NCBI RefSeq assembly: GCF_006227205.1
Contig: NZ_VCNG01000014.1
Coordinates: forward strand, 1 to 64,000
Source: Pseudomonas sp. ICMP22404
Lineage (GTDB): Bacteria > Pseudomonadota > Gammaproteobacteria > Pseudomonadales > Pseudomonadaceae
Reading direction: 5' to 3'
DNA: 64,000 nt
The first letter of the stretch is position 1. The number at the start of each line of letters is the position of its first letter. The notes beneath the pieces are model-generated. The model was not told where the DNA came from, ran no database searches, and saw only the letters and a list, made by a program, of their open reading frames with translations. Position numbers and translations under genes: made by a program. Below are positions 16,910 through 26,191 of this stretch, in pieces.

Positions 16910-17006
16910 CTGTGGGAGCAAAGCTTGCTCGCGATTGCGGTAAGTCAGTCGGCAACAATATTGACTGGTCTGCCACTATCGCGAGCGAGCTTTGCTCCCA
17001 CAGGGA
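16910..17006. repeat. REP pair, variant core with AAGCTTGCTC
   Basis: The forward arm reads GTGGGAGCAAAGCTTGCTCGCGA and the reverse arm GCGAGCGAGCTTTGCTCCCAC. This variant recurs at 37224-37249 and 49478 onward. It lies between the 3' ends of hcnC and the convergent rpiR-type gene and may serve as a shared transcript end. Confidence 0.85.
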
Positions 17007-17024
17007 TGGGTTGTAGGTCGAGCG

Positions 17025-17945
17025 TCAATCCTCGAACCCCACCTGTTCATGAATCTCATCAACCTTGAGTTCCAGCCGATAGGCCACGGCAATGAACAAC
17101 GCCTGGCACAGGCACAAGGTGGCACTCAGCGAGCGGAAGGCGAAGGAGCTGCCTTCGTTCACCAGCAGCACGGTGTTGGCCCGTTTCGCCAGGGGCGACA
17201 GGTTGCTGTCGGTGATGATCAGCGTCTTGGCCTGGTGATGCTGGGCGATGCGCAGACAGTGCTGGGTTTCCTTGCCATAGGGCGTGAAGCTGATGGCGAT
17301 CACCAGGTCATTGGCCCGCACACTGCGCATCTGCTCGCGATAACTGCCCCCCAGGCCGGAAACCAGATGGATACGCTTGTTGGTGTGCTGAAGGTTATAG
17401 ACCAGGTAATCGGCCACCGCGAAGGAGCGCCGCACGCCCACCACATAGATGTTGTCGGCATTGACCACCAGGTCGACAGCCTTGTCGAACGCCTGGTCGT
17501 CCAGCTCCTGCCCCAGTCGCTCGATGCCCGACAGCGTGGCGTTGATGCATTCGCGTGCCAGGTCGCCGCCGCTGGCTTTCTGCGACTTGTTGGCGATCAT
17601 GCTGCGAATACGCTGCTGGTAGTTCTGTACCGGTGTGGTCTTGTGGGTGTAGGCCTCGCGAAACAATGCCTGCATTTCGCTGAACCCGCTGAAGCCGAAC
17701 CGTTGGGAGAAGCGCACGATGGCCGACGGGTGCACTTCGCACTCGCGGGCGATGTCGCTGATGCGATCCACCATGATCCGGTCGCTTTGCTGGCTCATGT
17801 AGCTGGCAATGCGTTTGAGCTGGCGCGGCAAGCTTTCATATTCATCGGTGATCAGTTGCAACAGACGCTCGGCATTGATCGGTGGGCTGGCGAGGGCGGC
17901 CTCGGACGCGCTCTCGGATGGCGCCGGCAGATCGGGGCGGGTCAT
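17025..17945 (-). CDS. iolR: RpiR-family repressor, probable inositol regulator IolR
   Basis: This 306-residue protein has an N-terminal RpiR helix-turn-helix at about residues 25-100 (SYMSQQSDRIMVDRISDIARECEVHPSAIVRFSQRFGFSGFSE, given here as the region's sense) and a C-terminal SIS sugar-phosphate-binding domain at about 140-290 (NIYVVGVRRSFAVADYLVYNL; LVIAISFTPYGKETQH). RpiR proteins of this type in rhizobia and pseudomonads repress inositol genes and respond to a phosphorylated catabolic intermediate. It is divergent from iolC, and a perfect GGAA-N6-TTCC palindrome lies in the gap. The gene name is inferred from this context. Confidence 0.85.
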   Translation of the reverse strand: MTRPDLPAPSESASEAALASPPINAERLLQLITDEYESLPRQLKRIASYMSQQSDRIMVDRISDIARECEVHPSAIVRFSQRFGFSGFSEMQALFREAYTHKTTPVQNYQQRIRSMIANKSQKASGGDLARECINATLSGIERLGQELDDQAFDKAVDLVVNADNIYVVGVRRSFAVADYLVYNLQHTNKRIHLVSGLGGSYREQMRSVRANDLVIAISFTPYGKETQHCLRIAQHHQAKTLIITDSNLSPLAKRANTVLLVNEGSSFAFRSLSATLCLCQALFIAVAYRLELKVDEIHEQVGFED

Positions 17946-18256
17946 AGATAATCCTTCTGGCTTGTTCTTATAGGGCCGTTCGCTGAAAGACCGGCCCTCG
18001 ACAATAAGTTGGCTGTTCGCAGTCTACAGCGTAGGCGCAGGGAAAATCATGATGGGTAACGTCGCAATCCATGACTGAAACGATGCACTGCGTCTGATAC
18101 AGCTGATTGGAAGTTTATTGGAAAAAATATTCCACATAAAATTTTTATAGAAAAATTATTGATTATTGGCCCTTGCTCGTTTTAGTCTGCATCCACCAAG
18201 AGCGTTGGCGCCGGTCCGGCAGCGAACGCAGGCTGATAAAAATAACAGGAGCCAGC
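17946..18256. other. Divergent rpiR/iolC control region
   Basis: This 311-base gap has a strongly AT-rich stretch at 18110-18170 containing the operator at 18120-18133. The iolC reading frame is open back to 18173, but no ribosome binding site supports a start before 18257. No gene is seen. Confidence 0.6.
18120..18133. promoter_or_regulatory. Candidate IolR operator, GGAA-N6-TTCC
   Basis: GGAA-AAAATA-TTCC matches the operator form described for RpiR-type IolR in Sinorhizobium. It sits 124 bases before iolC in the AT-rich divergent region. Near copies occur before ibpA (27266) and before the distant dehydrogenase (46240, 46269). Confidence 0.6.
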
Positions 18257-20194
18257 ATGGGCCAGACTCGTTTTGCCAGTGGGCGTCAATTGGATGTGAT
18301 CTGCCTGGGACGCCTGGGCGTTGACCTGTACGCGCAGCAAGTCGGGGCGCGGCTGGAAGATGTGTCGAGCTTCGCCAAATACCTGGGTGGCTCGTCCGCC
18401 AACATCGCTTTCGGCACCGCTCGACTTGGGCTCAGGTCGGCGATGTTGAGCCGGGTGGGGGATGACCACATGGGCCGTTTCCTGGTGGAATCCCTGGCCC
18501 GCGAGGGCTGCGATGTCAGCGGCATCAAGGTTGACCCTGAGCGCCTGACCGCCCTGGTGCTGCTGGGTATCAAGGATCGGGAAACCTTTCCCCTGGTGTT
18601 CTACCGGGAAAACTGCGCCGACATGGCGCTGCGCGCCGAAGACATTGACGAGGCCTTCATCGCTTCGAGCAAGGCCCTCCTGATCACCGGCACTCATTTC
18701 TCCACCGAAAGCGTCTACAACGCCAGCCTCCAGGCGCTGGATCATGCCGCCAAACACAACGTCAAACGCATACTGGACATCGACTATCGACCGGTGCTCT
18801 GGGGCCTGACGGGCAAGGCCGATGGGGAAACCCGTTTCGTCGCCGACCAGAAAGTCAGCCAGCATGTGCAAGGCATCCTGCCGCGCTTCGACCTGATCGT
18901 CGGCACCGAAGAAGAGTTCCTGATTGCCGGCGGCAGCGAAGATCTGCTGACGGCGCTGCGTACTGTCCGTTCGCTGACGGCGGCCACCCTGGTGGTCAAG
19001 CTCGGCCCGCAGGGTTGCACGGTGATTCACGGCGCCATCCCGGCTCGGCTCGAGGACGGTGCGATTTATCCGGGAGTCCGGGTCGAAGTCCTGAATGTAC
19101 TGGGCGCCGGCGATGCCTTTATGTCGGGCTTCCTCGCCGGCTGGCTGGAGGACGCCAGCGATGAGCGCTGCTGCCAATTGGCCAACGCCTGCGGTGGTCT
19201 GGTGGTGTCGCGCCACGGCTGTGCGCCAGCGATGCCGACCCGGGCTGAACTCGACTATCTGTTCGACAGCCCGGTACCGATCACCCGGCCGGACCAGGAC
19301 GTCGTGCTGCAACGGTTGCATCAGGTCAGCGTGCCGCGCAAGAACTGGAAACAACTGTTCATCTTTGCCTTTGACCATCGTTGGCAACTGGTGGAACTGG
19401 CGCAAAAGGGTGATCGAGACCTGAGTTGCATTGGGAAGCTCAAGCAACTGTTCGTCCAGGCGGTGGAGCGGGTCGAAGCCGACCTGAAGCGCCAGGGCAT
19501 CGAGGCCGATGTCGGCTTGCTGGCCGATCAACGCTTTGGCCAGGATTCATTGAACGCCGCCACCGGGCGCGGTTGGTGGGTCGCGCGGCCGGTGGAAGTG
19601 CAAGGCTCGCGGCCGCTGGCGTTCGAACACGGGCGTTCCATCGGCAGCAACCTGATCGCCTGGCCCAGCGAGCAAATCATCAAGTGCCTGGTGCAGTTCC
19701 ACCCCGATGACGAACCGCTGCTGCGTTTGGAGCAGGAGGCGCAACTGATGGGGCTCTACAAGGCTTCCCAGGTCAGCGGCCATGAATTGCTGTTGGAGGT
19801 CATTCCACCGAAGGATCATCCCTCGCAGCATCCCGATGTGCTGTACCGCGCGCTCAAGCGCCTCTACAACCTGGGCATCTACCCGGCGTGGTGGAAGATC
19901 GAAGCGCAGACTGCGGACGAGTGGAAGCAGCTCGACGCACTGATCCAACAGCGCGATCCCTATTGCCGCGGGGTCGTGCTCCTGGGGCTCAACGCCCCGG
20001 CCGCGGCCTTGGCCGAGGGGTTTCGCCAGGCCAGCCAGAGCACCAGCTGCCGAGGATTCGCCGTGGGCCGCACGATTTTCCAAGAGCCGAGCCGGGCCTG
20101 GCTGGCGGGGGACATCGATGACGAAACCCTGATCCAGCAGGTGCAGGGCACGTTTGTGGAGTTGATCGAGGCGTGGCGTGCTGCCCGGAGCTGA
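18257..20194 (+). CDS. iolC: Bifunctional 5-dehydro-2-deoxygluconokinase / DKGP aldolase (IolC with C-terminal DUF2090)
   Basis: This 645-residue fusion has a PfkB sugar kinase at about 10-330 (DVICLGRLGVDLYAQQVG; GGSSANIAFG; catalytic NVLGAGDAFMSGFLAG) and a DUF2090 aldolase-like domain at about 345-640 (KQLFIFAFDHRWQLVELA; WWKIEAQT; GRTIFQEPSRAWLAGDIDD). The kinase phosphorylates 2-deoxy-5-keto-D-gluconate. The fused domain probably replaces separate IolJ, splitting the product to malonate semialdehyde and dihydroxyacetone phosphate. The fusion is common in proteobacteria. The ATG at 18257 follows ACAGGAG. It is the first gene of the catabolic run and ends at a REP pair. Confidence 0.93.
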   Translation: MGQTRFASGRQLDVICLGRLGVDLYAQQVGARLEDVSSFAKYLGGSSANIAFGTARLGLRSAMLSRVGDDHMGRFLVESLAREGCDVSGIKVDPERLTALVLLGIKDRETFPLVFYRENCADMALRAEDIDEAFIASSKALLITGTHFSTESVYNASLQALDHAAKHNVKRILDIDYRPVLWGLTGKADGETRFVADQKVSQHVQGILPRFDLIVGTEEEFLIAGGSEDLLTALRTVRSLTAATLVVKLGPQGCTVIHGAIPARLEDGAIYPGVRVEVLNVLGAGDAFMSGFLAGWLEDASDERCCQLANACGGLVVSRHGCAPAMPTRAELDYLFDSPVPITRPDQDVVLQRLHQVSVPRKNWKQLFIFAFDHRWQLVELAQKGDRDLSCIGKLKQLFVQAVERVEADLKRQGIEADVGLLADQRFGQDSLNAATGRGWWVARPVEVQGSRPLAFEHGRSIGSNLIAWPSEQIIKCLVQFHPDDEPLLRLEQEAQLMGLYKASQVSGHELLLEVIPPKDHPSQHPDVLYRALKRLYNLGIYPAWWKIEAQTADEWKQLDALIQQRDPYCRGVVLLGLNAPAAALAEGFRQASQSTSCRGFAVGRTIFQEPSRAWLAGDIDDETLIQQVQGTFVELIEAWRAARS

Positions 20195-20216
20195 ATAATG
20201 TGAACACTGAACCTGA

Positions 20217-20306
20217 TGTGGGAGCGAGCCTGCTCGCGATAGCGGACTAACTGTTGACCATCAGTCGTCTGAAAGACCGCTATCGCGAGCAGGCTCGCTC
20301 CCACAA
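20217..20306. repeat. REP pair (BIME) inside the iol run
   Basis: A forward copy (about 20218-20244) and a reverse copy (20278-20305) of the standard core lie between iolC and iolE. It leaves about 50 bases before the iolE start. Confidence 0.9.
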
Positions 20307-20356
20307 GGTTCTGCGCAGCTTTCAATTGCTATGTAAAAACAATAAAAGGTGCAGCC

Positions 20357-21250
20357 ATGCCCGCTATTCGAATTGGCATCAACCCGATTTCCTGGAGCAA
20401 CGACGACTTGCCGTCCCTGGGCGGTGAGACGCCGTTGAGCACCGCGCTGAGCGAAGGCAAGGCCATCGGCTACGAGGGGTTCGAGCTCAACGGCAAGTTT
20501 CCCAAGGACGCCAAGGGCGTTGGCGATGTGCTGCGTCCCTACGACCTGGCACTGGTGTCCGGTTGGTACTCCAGTCGCCTGGCCCGGCGCTCGGCGGCCG
20601 AGGAAATCGACGCGATTGCCGCCCACGTCCAGTTGCTGGCGCAAAACGGCGCAACGGTGCTGGTTTATGGTGAAGTCGCCGACTCGATCCAGGGCCAGCG
20701 CATTCCCCTGATCGAGCGGCCGCGTTTCCACACCGACGCCGCCTGGCAGGCCTATGCCGACAAGCTGACCGAACTGGCCCGCTTCACCTTGTCCCAGGGC
20801 GTGCGCCTGGCGTATCACCACCACATGGGGGCCTACGTCGAATCGCCCTCGGACATCGACAAACTGATGGCCCTGACCGGCAGTGAGGTCGGCCTGCTGT
20901 TCGACTCGGGTCACTGCTATATGGGCGGTGGCGAGCCGCTACAGGTCTTGCGCAAGCACATCGAGCGGATCTGTCATGTGCACTTCAAGGATGTGCGCAA
21001 GCCGGTGGTGCAACTGGCGCGCAACCATCTCTGGAGCTTCCCGGATTGCATCGTCAACGGCACCTTCACCGTGCCGGGGGACGGCGACATTGATTTCGCC
21101 GCGTTGCTGGACGTCCTGCTGGCCGCCGATTATCAGGGCTGGTTGGTGGTGGAAGCCGAGCAGGATCCGGCCGTGGCGCCGAGTTATGCCTACGCCAAAA
21201 AGGGTTACGACACCTTGCGCGCCTTGCTGCAGGAAAGGAGTTCGTCATGA
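20357..21250 (+). CDS. iolE: Myo-inosose-2 dehydratase
   Basis: This 297-residue TIM-barrel protein of the xylose-isomerase-like family removes water from 2-keto-myo-inositol to give 3D-(3,5/4)-trihydroxycyclohexane-1,2-dione. The N-terminus IRIGINPISWSNDDLPSLGG is the IolE hallmark. Metal-site residues are seen in RLAYHHHMGAYVES, LLFDSGHCYMGG and HVHFKDVRK. The length is normal. The ATG at 20357 follows AAAAGGTGCAGCC. The stop overlaps iolB by four bases (ATGA), showing coupling. Confidence 0.93.
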   Translation: MPAIRIGINPISWSNDDLPSLGGETPLSTALSEGKAIGYEGFELNGKFPKDAKGVGDVLRPYDLALVSGWYSSRLARRSAAEEIDAIAAHVQLLAQNGATVLVYGEVADSIQGQRIPLIERPRFHTDAAWQAYADKLTELARFTLSQGVRLAYHHHMGAYVESPSDIDKLMALTGSEVGLLFDSGHCYMGGGEPLQVLRKHIERICHVHFKDVRKPVVQLARNHLWSFPDCIVNGTFTVPGDGDIDFAALLDVLLAADYQGWLVVEAEQDPAVAPSYAYAKKGYDTLRALLQERSSS

Positions 21251-22056
21251 GTCTGTTGATCAAGAACCAGCCCGGTGGCCGGACCATGGTCCAACTGCCC
21301 CAGGGTGAGCTGGAATACGTAGGGTTTGCGGCCTACCGCCTGAGCCTCGGCGAAACCCTGCCGGTGGCCGCCGGCGACAAGGAGTTGTGCCTGGTGCTAC
21401 TCAGCGGTCGCATCAGCCTCAAGGGCGAAGCGCCGGGGCAGGGCAGCTTCGCCTGGGACAACCTCGGCGATCGTCAGTCAGTGTTCGAGGATAAATCGCC
21501 CTATGCCGCCTACCTGCCACCCGGCAGCCAGGCCCAGGTGATCGCCCTGAGCGATGTTCAGGTCGCCGTCTGTGCCGCGCCGGGCTCTAGCCACAACGAC
21601 TACGGCCCACGGCTGATCCGTCCCGATAGCATGAAGCGCAGCGTGCGCGGCAAGGGGGCGAACACCCGGTATGTCTGCGACATCCTACCGGACAGCGAAC
21701 CGGCCCATTCGTTACTGGTAGTGGAAGTGCGCACGCCGTCGGGTCACTCGTCGAGCTATCCACCCCACAAGCACGACACCGACGATCTGCCGCACCAGAG
21801 TTTCCTGGAGGAAACCTACTATCACCAGGTCAGCCCGTCCCAAGGCTTCGTGTTCCAACGGGTCTACACCGACGACCGCAGCATCGACCAGGCCATGGCC
21901 GTGGAGAACGGCGACCTGGTGGTGGTGCCCAAGGGCTACCACCCGGTCAGCGTGCCCTACGGGTACGAGTCGTATTACCTGAATGTCATGGCCGGTCCGA
22001 AGCGGGTCTGGCAGTTCCATAACGACCCACAGCACAGTTGGTTGCTGGATCTCTGA
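21247..22056 (+). CDS. iolB: 5-deoxy-glucuronate isomerase
   Basis: This 269-residue KduI/IolB-type double cupin converts 5-deoxy-D-glucuronate to 2-deoxy-5-keto-D-gluconate. The metal-binding region is visible in SSYPPHKHDTDDLPHQSFLEETYYHQ (histidines and glutamate) and the later HPVSVPYGYESYYLNVMAG. It overlaps the end of iolE and is followed after 59 bases by the IolI-like gene. Confidence 0.93.
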   Translation: MSLLIKNQPGGRTMVQLPQGELEYVGFAAYRLSLGETLPVAAGDKELCLVLLSGRISLKGEAPGQGSFAWDNLGDRQSVFEDKSPYAAYLPPGSQAQVIALSDVQVAVCAAPGSSHNDYGPRLIRPDSMKRSVRGKGANTRYVCDILPDSEPAHSLLVVEVRTPSGHSSSYPPHKHDTDDLPHQSFLEETYYHQVSPSQGFVFQRVYTDDRSIDQAMAVENGDLVVVPKGYHPVSVPYGYESYYLNVMAGPKRVWQFHNDPQHSWLLDL

Positions 22057-22115
22057 ACACCGTTTGCTGCCCGATCACCCAAACCGTTTCGTATGGACAC
22101 TGGAGGGATAACAAG

Positions 22116-22937
22116 ATGAATAAGCCCCTGCGTTTTGCCTTGAACCGAATGGTCGCTCCGCGCCTGGCGTTGCCCGAATTCATCGATCTGGCCCTGGCCC
22201 TGAAAACCGATGCCATCGAGATCCGCAACGATCTCAAAGGCGTCGAGATCGAGAACGGCATGGCACCTGCTCGCGTGCGTGAATTGTGCGAGGAGCGGGG
22301 CATCAAGGTGTTGTCGATCAACGCCCTCTATCCCTTCGATGTATGGAACGAAGAGCGTCGCGCCCAGGCCGTGAGGTTGGCCGACTATGCACGCGAATGT
22401 GGCGCCGAGGGCCTGGTCATGTGCCCGCTCAATGAGCGTGCCGACCCACGCAGCGAGGCCGAGCGCGCGACGGGGCTGCGTACGGCGCTCAGCGAACTGG
22501 CGCCGATCCTGCGGGCCTTCGGCATCTACGGCTTCATCGAGCCCCTGGGGTTCGAGGAGTGCTCGTTGCGCCGCAAGGGGACGGCGGTGGAAGCGATCAA
22601 GGCCATCGGCGGGCTGGATGTGTTTCGCCTGGTTCACGACACTTTTCACCACCATCTGGCGGGTGAACAGGCGTTCTTCCCCGAGCTGACCGGGCTGGTG
22701 CACATCTCCGGCGTGGAGGATGCCCAGGCGCCGTTGGCGACGATCCGCGACGGCCACCGGGTGTTGGTAGGCAAGGCCGACATCCTCGGCAACGCCGCAC
22801 AGATCGAGGCGCTGCGGGCCGGTGGCTATGAAGGTTACCTGTCCTTCGAACCGTTCGCCGAGAGCGTCCATGAACTGGCCGATATCCGCCAGGCGTTGGG
22901 GGCGAGCATGAGCCATCTGCAGAATTCCCAGGCCTGA
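22116..22937 (+). CDS. TIM-barrel sugar isomerase/epimerase, IolI-like
   Basis: This 273-residue protein belongs to the xylose-isomerase-like AP endonuclease 2 family. Acidic and histidine metal ligands appear in FIEPLGFEECSLR, VHDTFHHHLAG and ISGVEDAQ. In the inositol context it probably interconverts 2-keto-myo-inositol and another inosose, as IolI does in Bacillus, or acts on D-chiro-inositol derivatives. The ATG at 22116 follows TGGAGGGATAACAAG; the open frame goes back to 22038 but overlaps the iolB end without a ribosome site. Exact activity is not certain. Confidence 0.78.
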   Translation: MNKPLRFALNRMVAPRLALPEFIDLALALKTDAIEIRNDLKGVEIENGMAPARVRELCEERGIKVLSINALYPFDVWNEERRAQAVRLADYARECGAEGLVMCPLNERADPRSEAERATGLRTALSELAPILRAFGIYGFIEPLGFEECSLRRKGTAVEAIKAIGGLDVFRLVHDTFHHHLAGEQAFFPELTGLVHISGVEDAQAPLATIRDGHRVLVGKADILGNAAQIEALRAGGYEGYLSFEPFAESVHELADIRQALGASMSHLQNSQA

Positions 22938-22964
22938 CACGCCTCTCAAAAATGATGAGCCCCC

Positions 22965-23056
22965 TTGTGGGTGCGAGCCTGCTCGCGAAAGCGATCTCAC
23001 ATTCGACAGTGATGTTGTCTGATATACCGCTTCGCGAGCAGGCTCGCTCCCACAGG
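22965..23056. repeat. REP pair (BIME) inside the iol run
   Basis: The forward arm has GTGGGTGCGAGCCTGCTCGCGA (one change) and the reverse arm is standard, ending at 23055. It lies between the IolI-like gene and iolD. Confidence 0.88.
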
Positions 23057-23082
23057 GATCGCATTCCAGACAAGGTGCAAGC

Positions 23083-25014
23083 ATGTCCACAACACGACTG
23101 ACCATGGCCCAGGCCCTGGTGAAATTCCTCGATAACCAGTACGTCGAGGTCGACGGCGTCCAGAGCAAGTTCGTCGCCGGAGTCTTTACCATTTTCGGCC
23201 ACGGCAATGTGCTGGGCCTGGGCCAGGCGCTGGAACAGGACAGCGGCGACCTGGTGGTCCATCAGGGCCGCAATGAACAGGGCATGGCCCATGCCGCCAT
23301 CGGTTTCGCCAAGCAGCACCTGCGCCGCAAGATCTATGCCTGTACCTCATCGGTCGGTCCCGGCGCGGCGAACATGTTGACGGCGGCGGCCACCGCGACG
23401 GCCAATCGCATTCCGCTACTGCTGTTGCCCGGCGATGTCTACGCCAGCCGTCAACCGGACCCGGTGCTGCAACAGATCGAGCAGTTCCACGACCTGAGCA
23501 TCAGCACCAACGATGCGTTCAAGGCGGTGAGCAAATACTGGGACCGGATCAACCGTCCCGAGCAATTGATGAGCGCCGCGATCCACGCCATGCGCGTGCT
23601 CACCGATCCGGCTGAAACCGGCGCGGTGACCCTGGCGCTGCCTCAGGATGTGCAAGCCGAAGCCTATGACTACCCGGATTACTTCCTGGCCAAGCGTGTG
23701 CATCGCATCGACCGCCGTCCGGCCACCGCGGCGATGCTCGGCGATGCCTTGGCCCTGCTCAAGGGCAAGCGTCGGCCGCTGATCATCTGTGGCGGTGGGG
23801 TGAAGTACGCCGGCGCCAACGCCGCATTGCAAGCCTTTGCCGAACGCTTCGGCATTCCTTTTGCCGAGACCCAGGCCGGCAAGAGCGCAGTGATATCCAG
23901 TCATCCGCTGAACGTCGGCGGTGTTGGCGAAACCGGCTGCCTGGCGGCGAACCTGTTGGCCAAGGAAGCGGACCTGATCATCGGCATCGGTACCCGCTAC
24001 AGCGATTTCACCACCGGCTCCAAATGGCTGTTCCAGCATCCGGATGTGCAATTCCTCAACCTCAATGTCAGCCCATGCGACGCGCTGAAACTCGACGGCG
24101 TGCAATTGCTGGCCGATGCTCGTGCGGGGCTGGAGGCGCTGTCCAGTGCCGTGGGGGATTACCGTGCCGAATGGGGCGGGCGGATCGCTGACGCCAAGGG
24201 GCAACTGGAGGCTGAGGTGGACCGGGTCTACCAGGCCGATTATCAGGCCGAGGGTTTCGTCCCGGAAATCGATGACGGCATGGATCCGGCGGTGTTTCGC
24301 GAGTTCATCGAACTCACCGGCTCCTGCCTGACCCAGAGTCGGGTGCTGGGCACGCTCAACGAAACCTTGGCCGATGACGCGATCATTGTCGCCGCCGCCG
24401 GCAGCCTGCCCGGGGACTTGCAGCGCAGTTGGCGCAGCAAGGGCGTGAATACCTATCACCTCGAATACGGCTATTCCTGCATGGGGTACGAGGTGAATGC
24501 GGCGCTGGGGGTGAAACTCGCCGAGCCTGATAAAGAGGTGTACGCCCTGGTGGGTGACGGTTCCTACATGATGCTGCATTCGGAGCTGGCGACCTCGATT
24601 CAGGAGCGGCGCAAGATCAATGTGGTGCTGCTGGACAACATGACGTTCGGCTGCATCAACAATTTACAGATGGGGAACGGGATGGACAGCTTCGGCACCG
24701 AGTTCCGCTTCCGCAACCCCGACACCGGCAAGCTCGACGGCGGTTTCGTGCCGGTGGATTTCGCTATGAGTGCGGCGGCCTACGGCTGCAAGACCTACAA
24801 GGTGAAGACCCTCGACGAACTGCACGCGGCCCTGGCGGACGCACGGCTGCAAACGGTCTCGACCCTGATCGACATCAAGGTCCTGCCCAAGACCATGATC
24901 CACGGCTACCTGTCCTGGTGGCGGGTCGGTGTGGCGCAAGTCTCCACCAGCGCCCGGACCAACGCCGTCGCCAAGACCCTCAATGAACGACTGGCCCAGG
25001 CCCGTCAGTACTGA
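23083..25014 (+). CDS. iolD: 3D-(3,5/4)-trihydroxycyclohexane-1,2-dione hydrolase
   Basis: This 643-residue thiamine-diphosphate enzyme opens the dione ring to 5-deoxy-glucuronate. It has the three-domain layout of the acetolactate synthase family: an N-terminal domain with the catalytic glutamate region (VHQGRNEQGMAHAAIGFAK), a central domain (PLIICGGGVKYAGA), and a C-terminal ThDP motif starting ALVGDGSYMMLHSE and ending near NMTFGCINN. Length and order match IolD. The ATG at 23083 follows AAGGTGCAAGC. iolG follows after 30 bases. Confidence 0.94.
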   Translation: MSTTRLTMAQALVKFLDNQYVEVDGVQSKFVAGVFTIFGHGNVLGLGQALEQDSGDLVVHQGRNEQGMAHAAIGFAKQHLRRKIYACTSSVGPGAANMLTAAATATANRIPLLLLPGDVYASRQPDPVLQQIEQFHDLSISTNDAFKAVSKYWDRINRPEQLMSAAIHAMRVLTDPAETGAVTLALPQDVQAEAYDYPDYFLAKRVHRIDRRPATAAMLGDALALLKGKRRPLIICGGGVKYAGANAALQAFAERFGIPFAETQAGKSAVISSHPLNVGGVGETGCLAANLLAKEADLIIGIGTRYSDFTTGSKWLFQHPDVQFLNLNVSPCDALKLDGVQLLADARAGLEALSSAVGDYRAEWGGRIADAKGQLEAEVDRVYQADYQAEGFVPEIDDGMDPAVFREFIELTGSCLTQSRVLGTLNETLADDAIIVAAAGSLPGDLQRSWRSKGVNTYHLEYGYSCMGYEVNAALGVKLAEPDKEVYALVGDGSYMMLHSELATSIQERRKINVVLLDNMTFGCINNLQMGNGMDSFGTEFRFRNPDTGKLDGGFVPVDFAMSAAAYGCKTYKVKTLDELHAALADARLQTVSTLIDIKVLPKTMIHGYLSWWRVGVAQVSTSARTNAVAKTLNERLAQARQY

Positions 25015-25044
25015 TTTGCCCCAACCCTACATAAGGAGTTCTAC

Positions 25045-26055
25045 ATGTCTTTGAAGCTGGGCGTCATCGGCACCGGGGCCATCGGCCAGGACCATATCCG
25101 TCGTTGCAGCCAGACCTTGCTCAACAGCCAGGTGGTGGCGGTGACCGACATCAACCTGGCCCAGGCGGCGAAAGTGGTGGCCGACCTGAACCTGACCGCC
25201 GAGGTCTATCCCGATGGACACGGGTTGATCAAGGCGCCGGAAGTCGAGGCGATCCTCGTCACGTCCTGGGGGCCGAGTCATGAGGAGTTCGTGCTGGCGG
25301 CGATCGCCGCCGGAAAGCCGGTGTTCTGTGAAAAGCCCCTGGCTGTCACGGCAGAAGGCTGCCGCCGGATCGTCGAGGCCGAGGTGGCCCATGGCAAGCG
25401 ATTGGTGCAGGTCGGTTTCATGCGCCCGTACGATGAGGGCTATCGGGCGCTCAAGGCGGTGATCGACAGCGGCCAGATCGGCGAACCCCTGATGCTGCAT
25501 TGCGCCCACCGCAACCCCAGCGTGGGTGAAAACTACAAGACCGACATGGCGATCACCGACACCTTGATCCATGAGTTGGACGTGTTGCGTTGGCTGCTGG
25601 CCGACGACTACGTGTCGGTGCAAGTGGTCTTCCCCCGCAAGACCAGCAAGGCCCTGGCCCACCTGCGCGATCCCCAGATCGTCCTGCTGGAAACCGCCAG
25701 GGGCACGCGCATCGACGTGGAAGTGTTCGTCAACTGTCAGTACGGCTATGACATCCAATGCGAGGTGGTGGGGGAGACCGGCATCGCCAAGTTGCCGGAA
25801 CCGTCGCAGGTACAGCTGCGCAGTGGCGCCAAGCTGTCCAATGCCATCCTGATGGACTGGAAGGATCGCTTCATCGCCGCCTATGACGTCGAGTTGCAGG
25901 CCTTTATCGACGGCGTCCGCGCCGGGCAGGTGGGCGGCCCTTCGGCGTGGGATGGTTTCGCGGCGGCGGTGGCGGCGGATGCCTGCATCGAGGCGCAGGG
26001 CAGTGGGCAGATCGTCAAGGTGGAGTTGCCCGAGCGTCCGCGTTTCTACGGTTGA
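25045..26055 (+). CDS. iolG: Myo-inositol 2-dehydrogenase
   Basis: This 336-residue Gfo/Idh/MocA oxidoreductase performs the first step, NAD-dependent oxidation of myo-inositol to 2-keto-myo-inositol. The NAD fold LGVIGTGAIGQDHIRR, the EKPLAVTAEG motif with its lysine, and the catalytic Asp/His pair in TDTLIHELDVLRWLL are present. The ATG at 25045 follows ATAAGGAGTTCTAC. It is placed last of the core catabolic enzymes, before a REP pair. Confidence 0.93.
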   Translation: MSLKLGVIGTGAIGQDHIRRCSQTLLNSQVVAVTDINLAQAAKVVADLNLTAEVYPDGHGLIKAPEVEAILVTSWGPSHEEFVLAAIAAGKPVFCEKPLAVTAEGCRRIVEAEVAHGKRLVQVGFMRPYDEGYRALKAVIDSGQIGEPLMLHCAHRNPSVGENYKTDMAITDTLIHELDVLRWLLADDYVSVQVVFPRKTSKALAHLRDPQIVLLETARGTRIDVEVFVNCQYGYDIQCEVVGETGIAKLPEPSQVQLRSGAKLSNAILMDWKDRFIAAYDVELQAFIDGVRAGQVGGPSAWDGFAAAVAADACIEAQGSGQIVKVELPERPRFYG

Positions 26056-26069
26056 TCACTGTTTTAAAT

Positions 26070-26160
26070 GTGGGAGCGAGCCTGCTCGCGATGGCGGTGT
26101 GTCAGGCGACATCAATGTGATTGACAGGCTGCCATCGCGAGCAGGCTCGCTCCCACAGGG
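26070..26160. repeat. REP pair (BIME) inside the iol run
   Basis: A forward copy (26070-26097) and a reverse copy (26131-26158) of the standard core with GATGGCGG/CCGCCATC-like tails lie between iolG and the next dehydrogenase. Confidence 0.9.
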
Positions 26161-26191
26161 CCGCATTTAAATTGTGGGACAAGGAGCTTTC

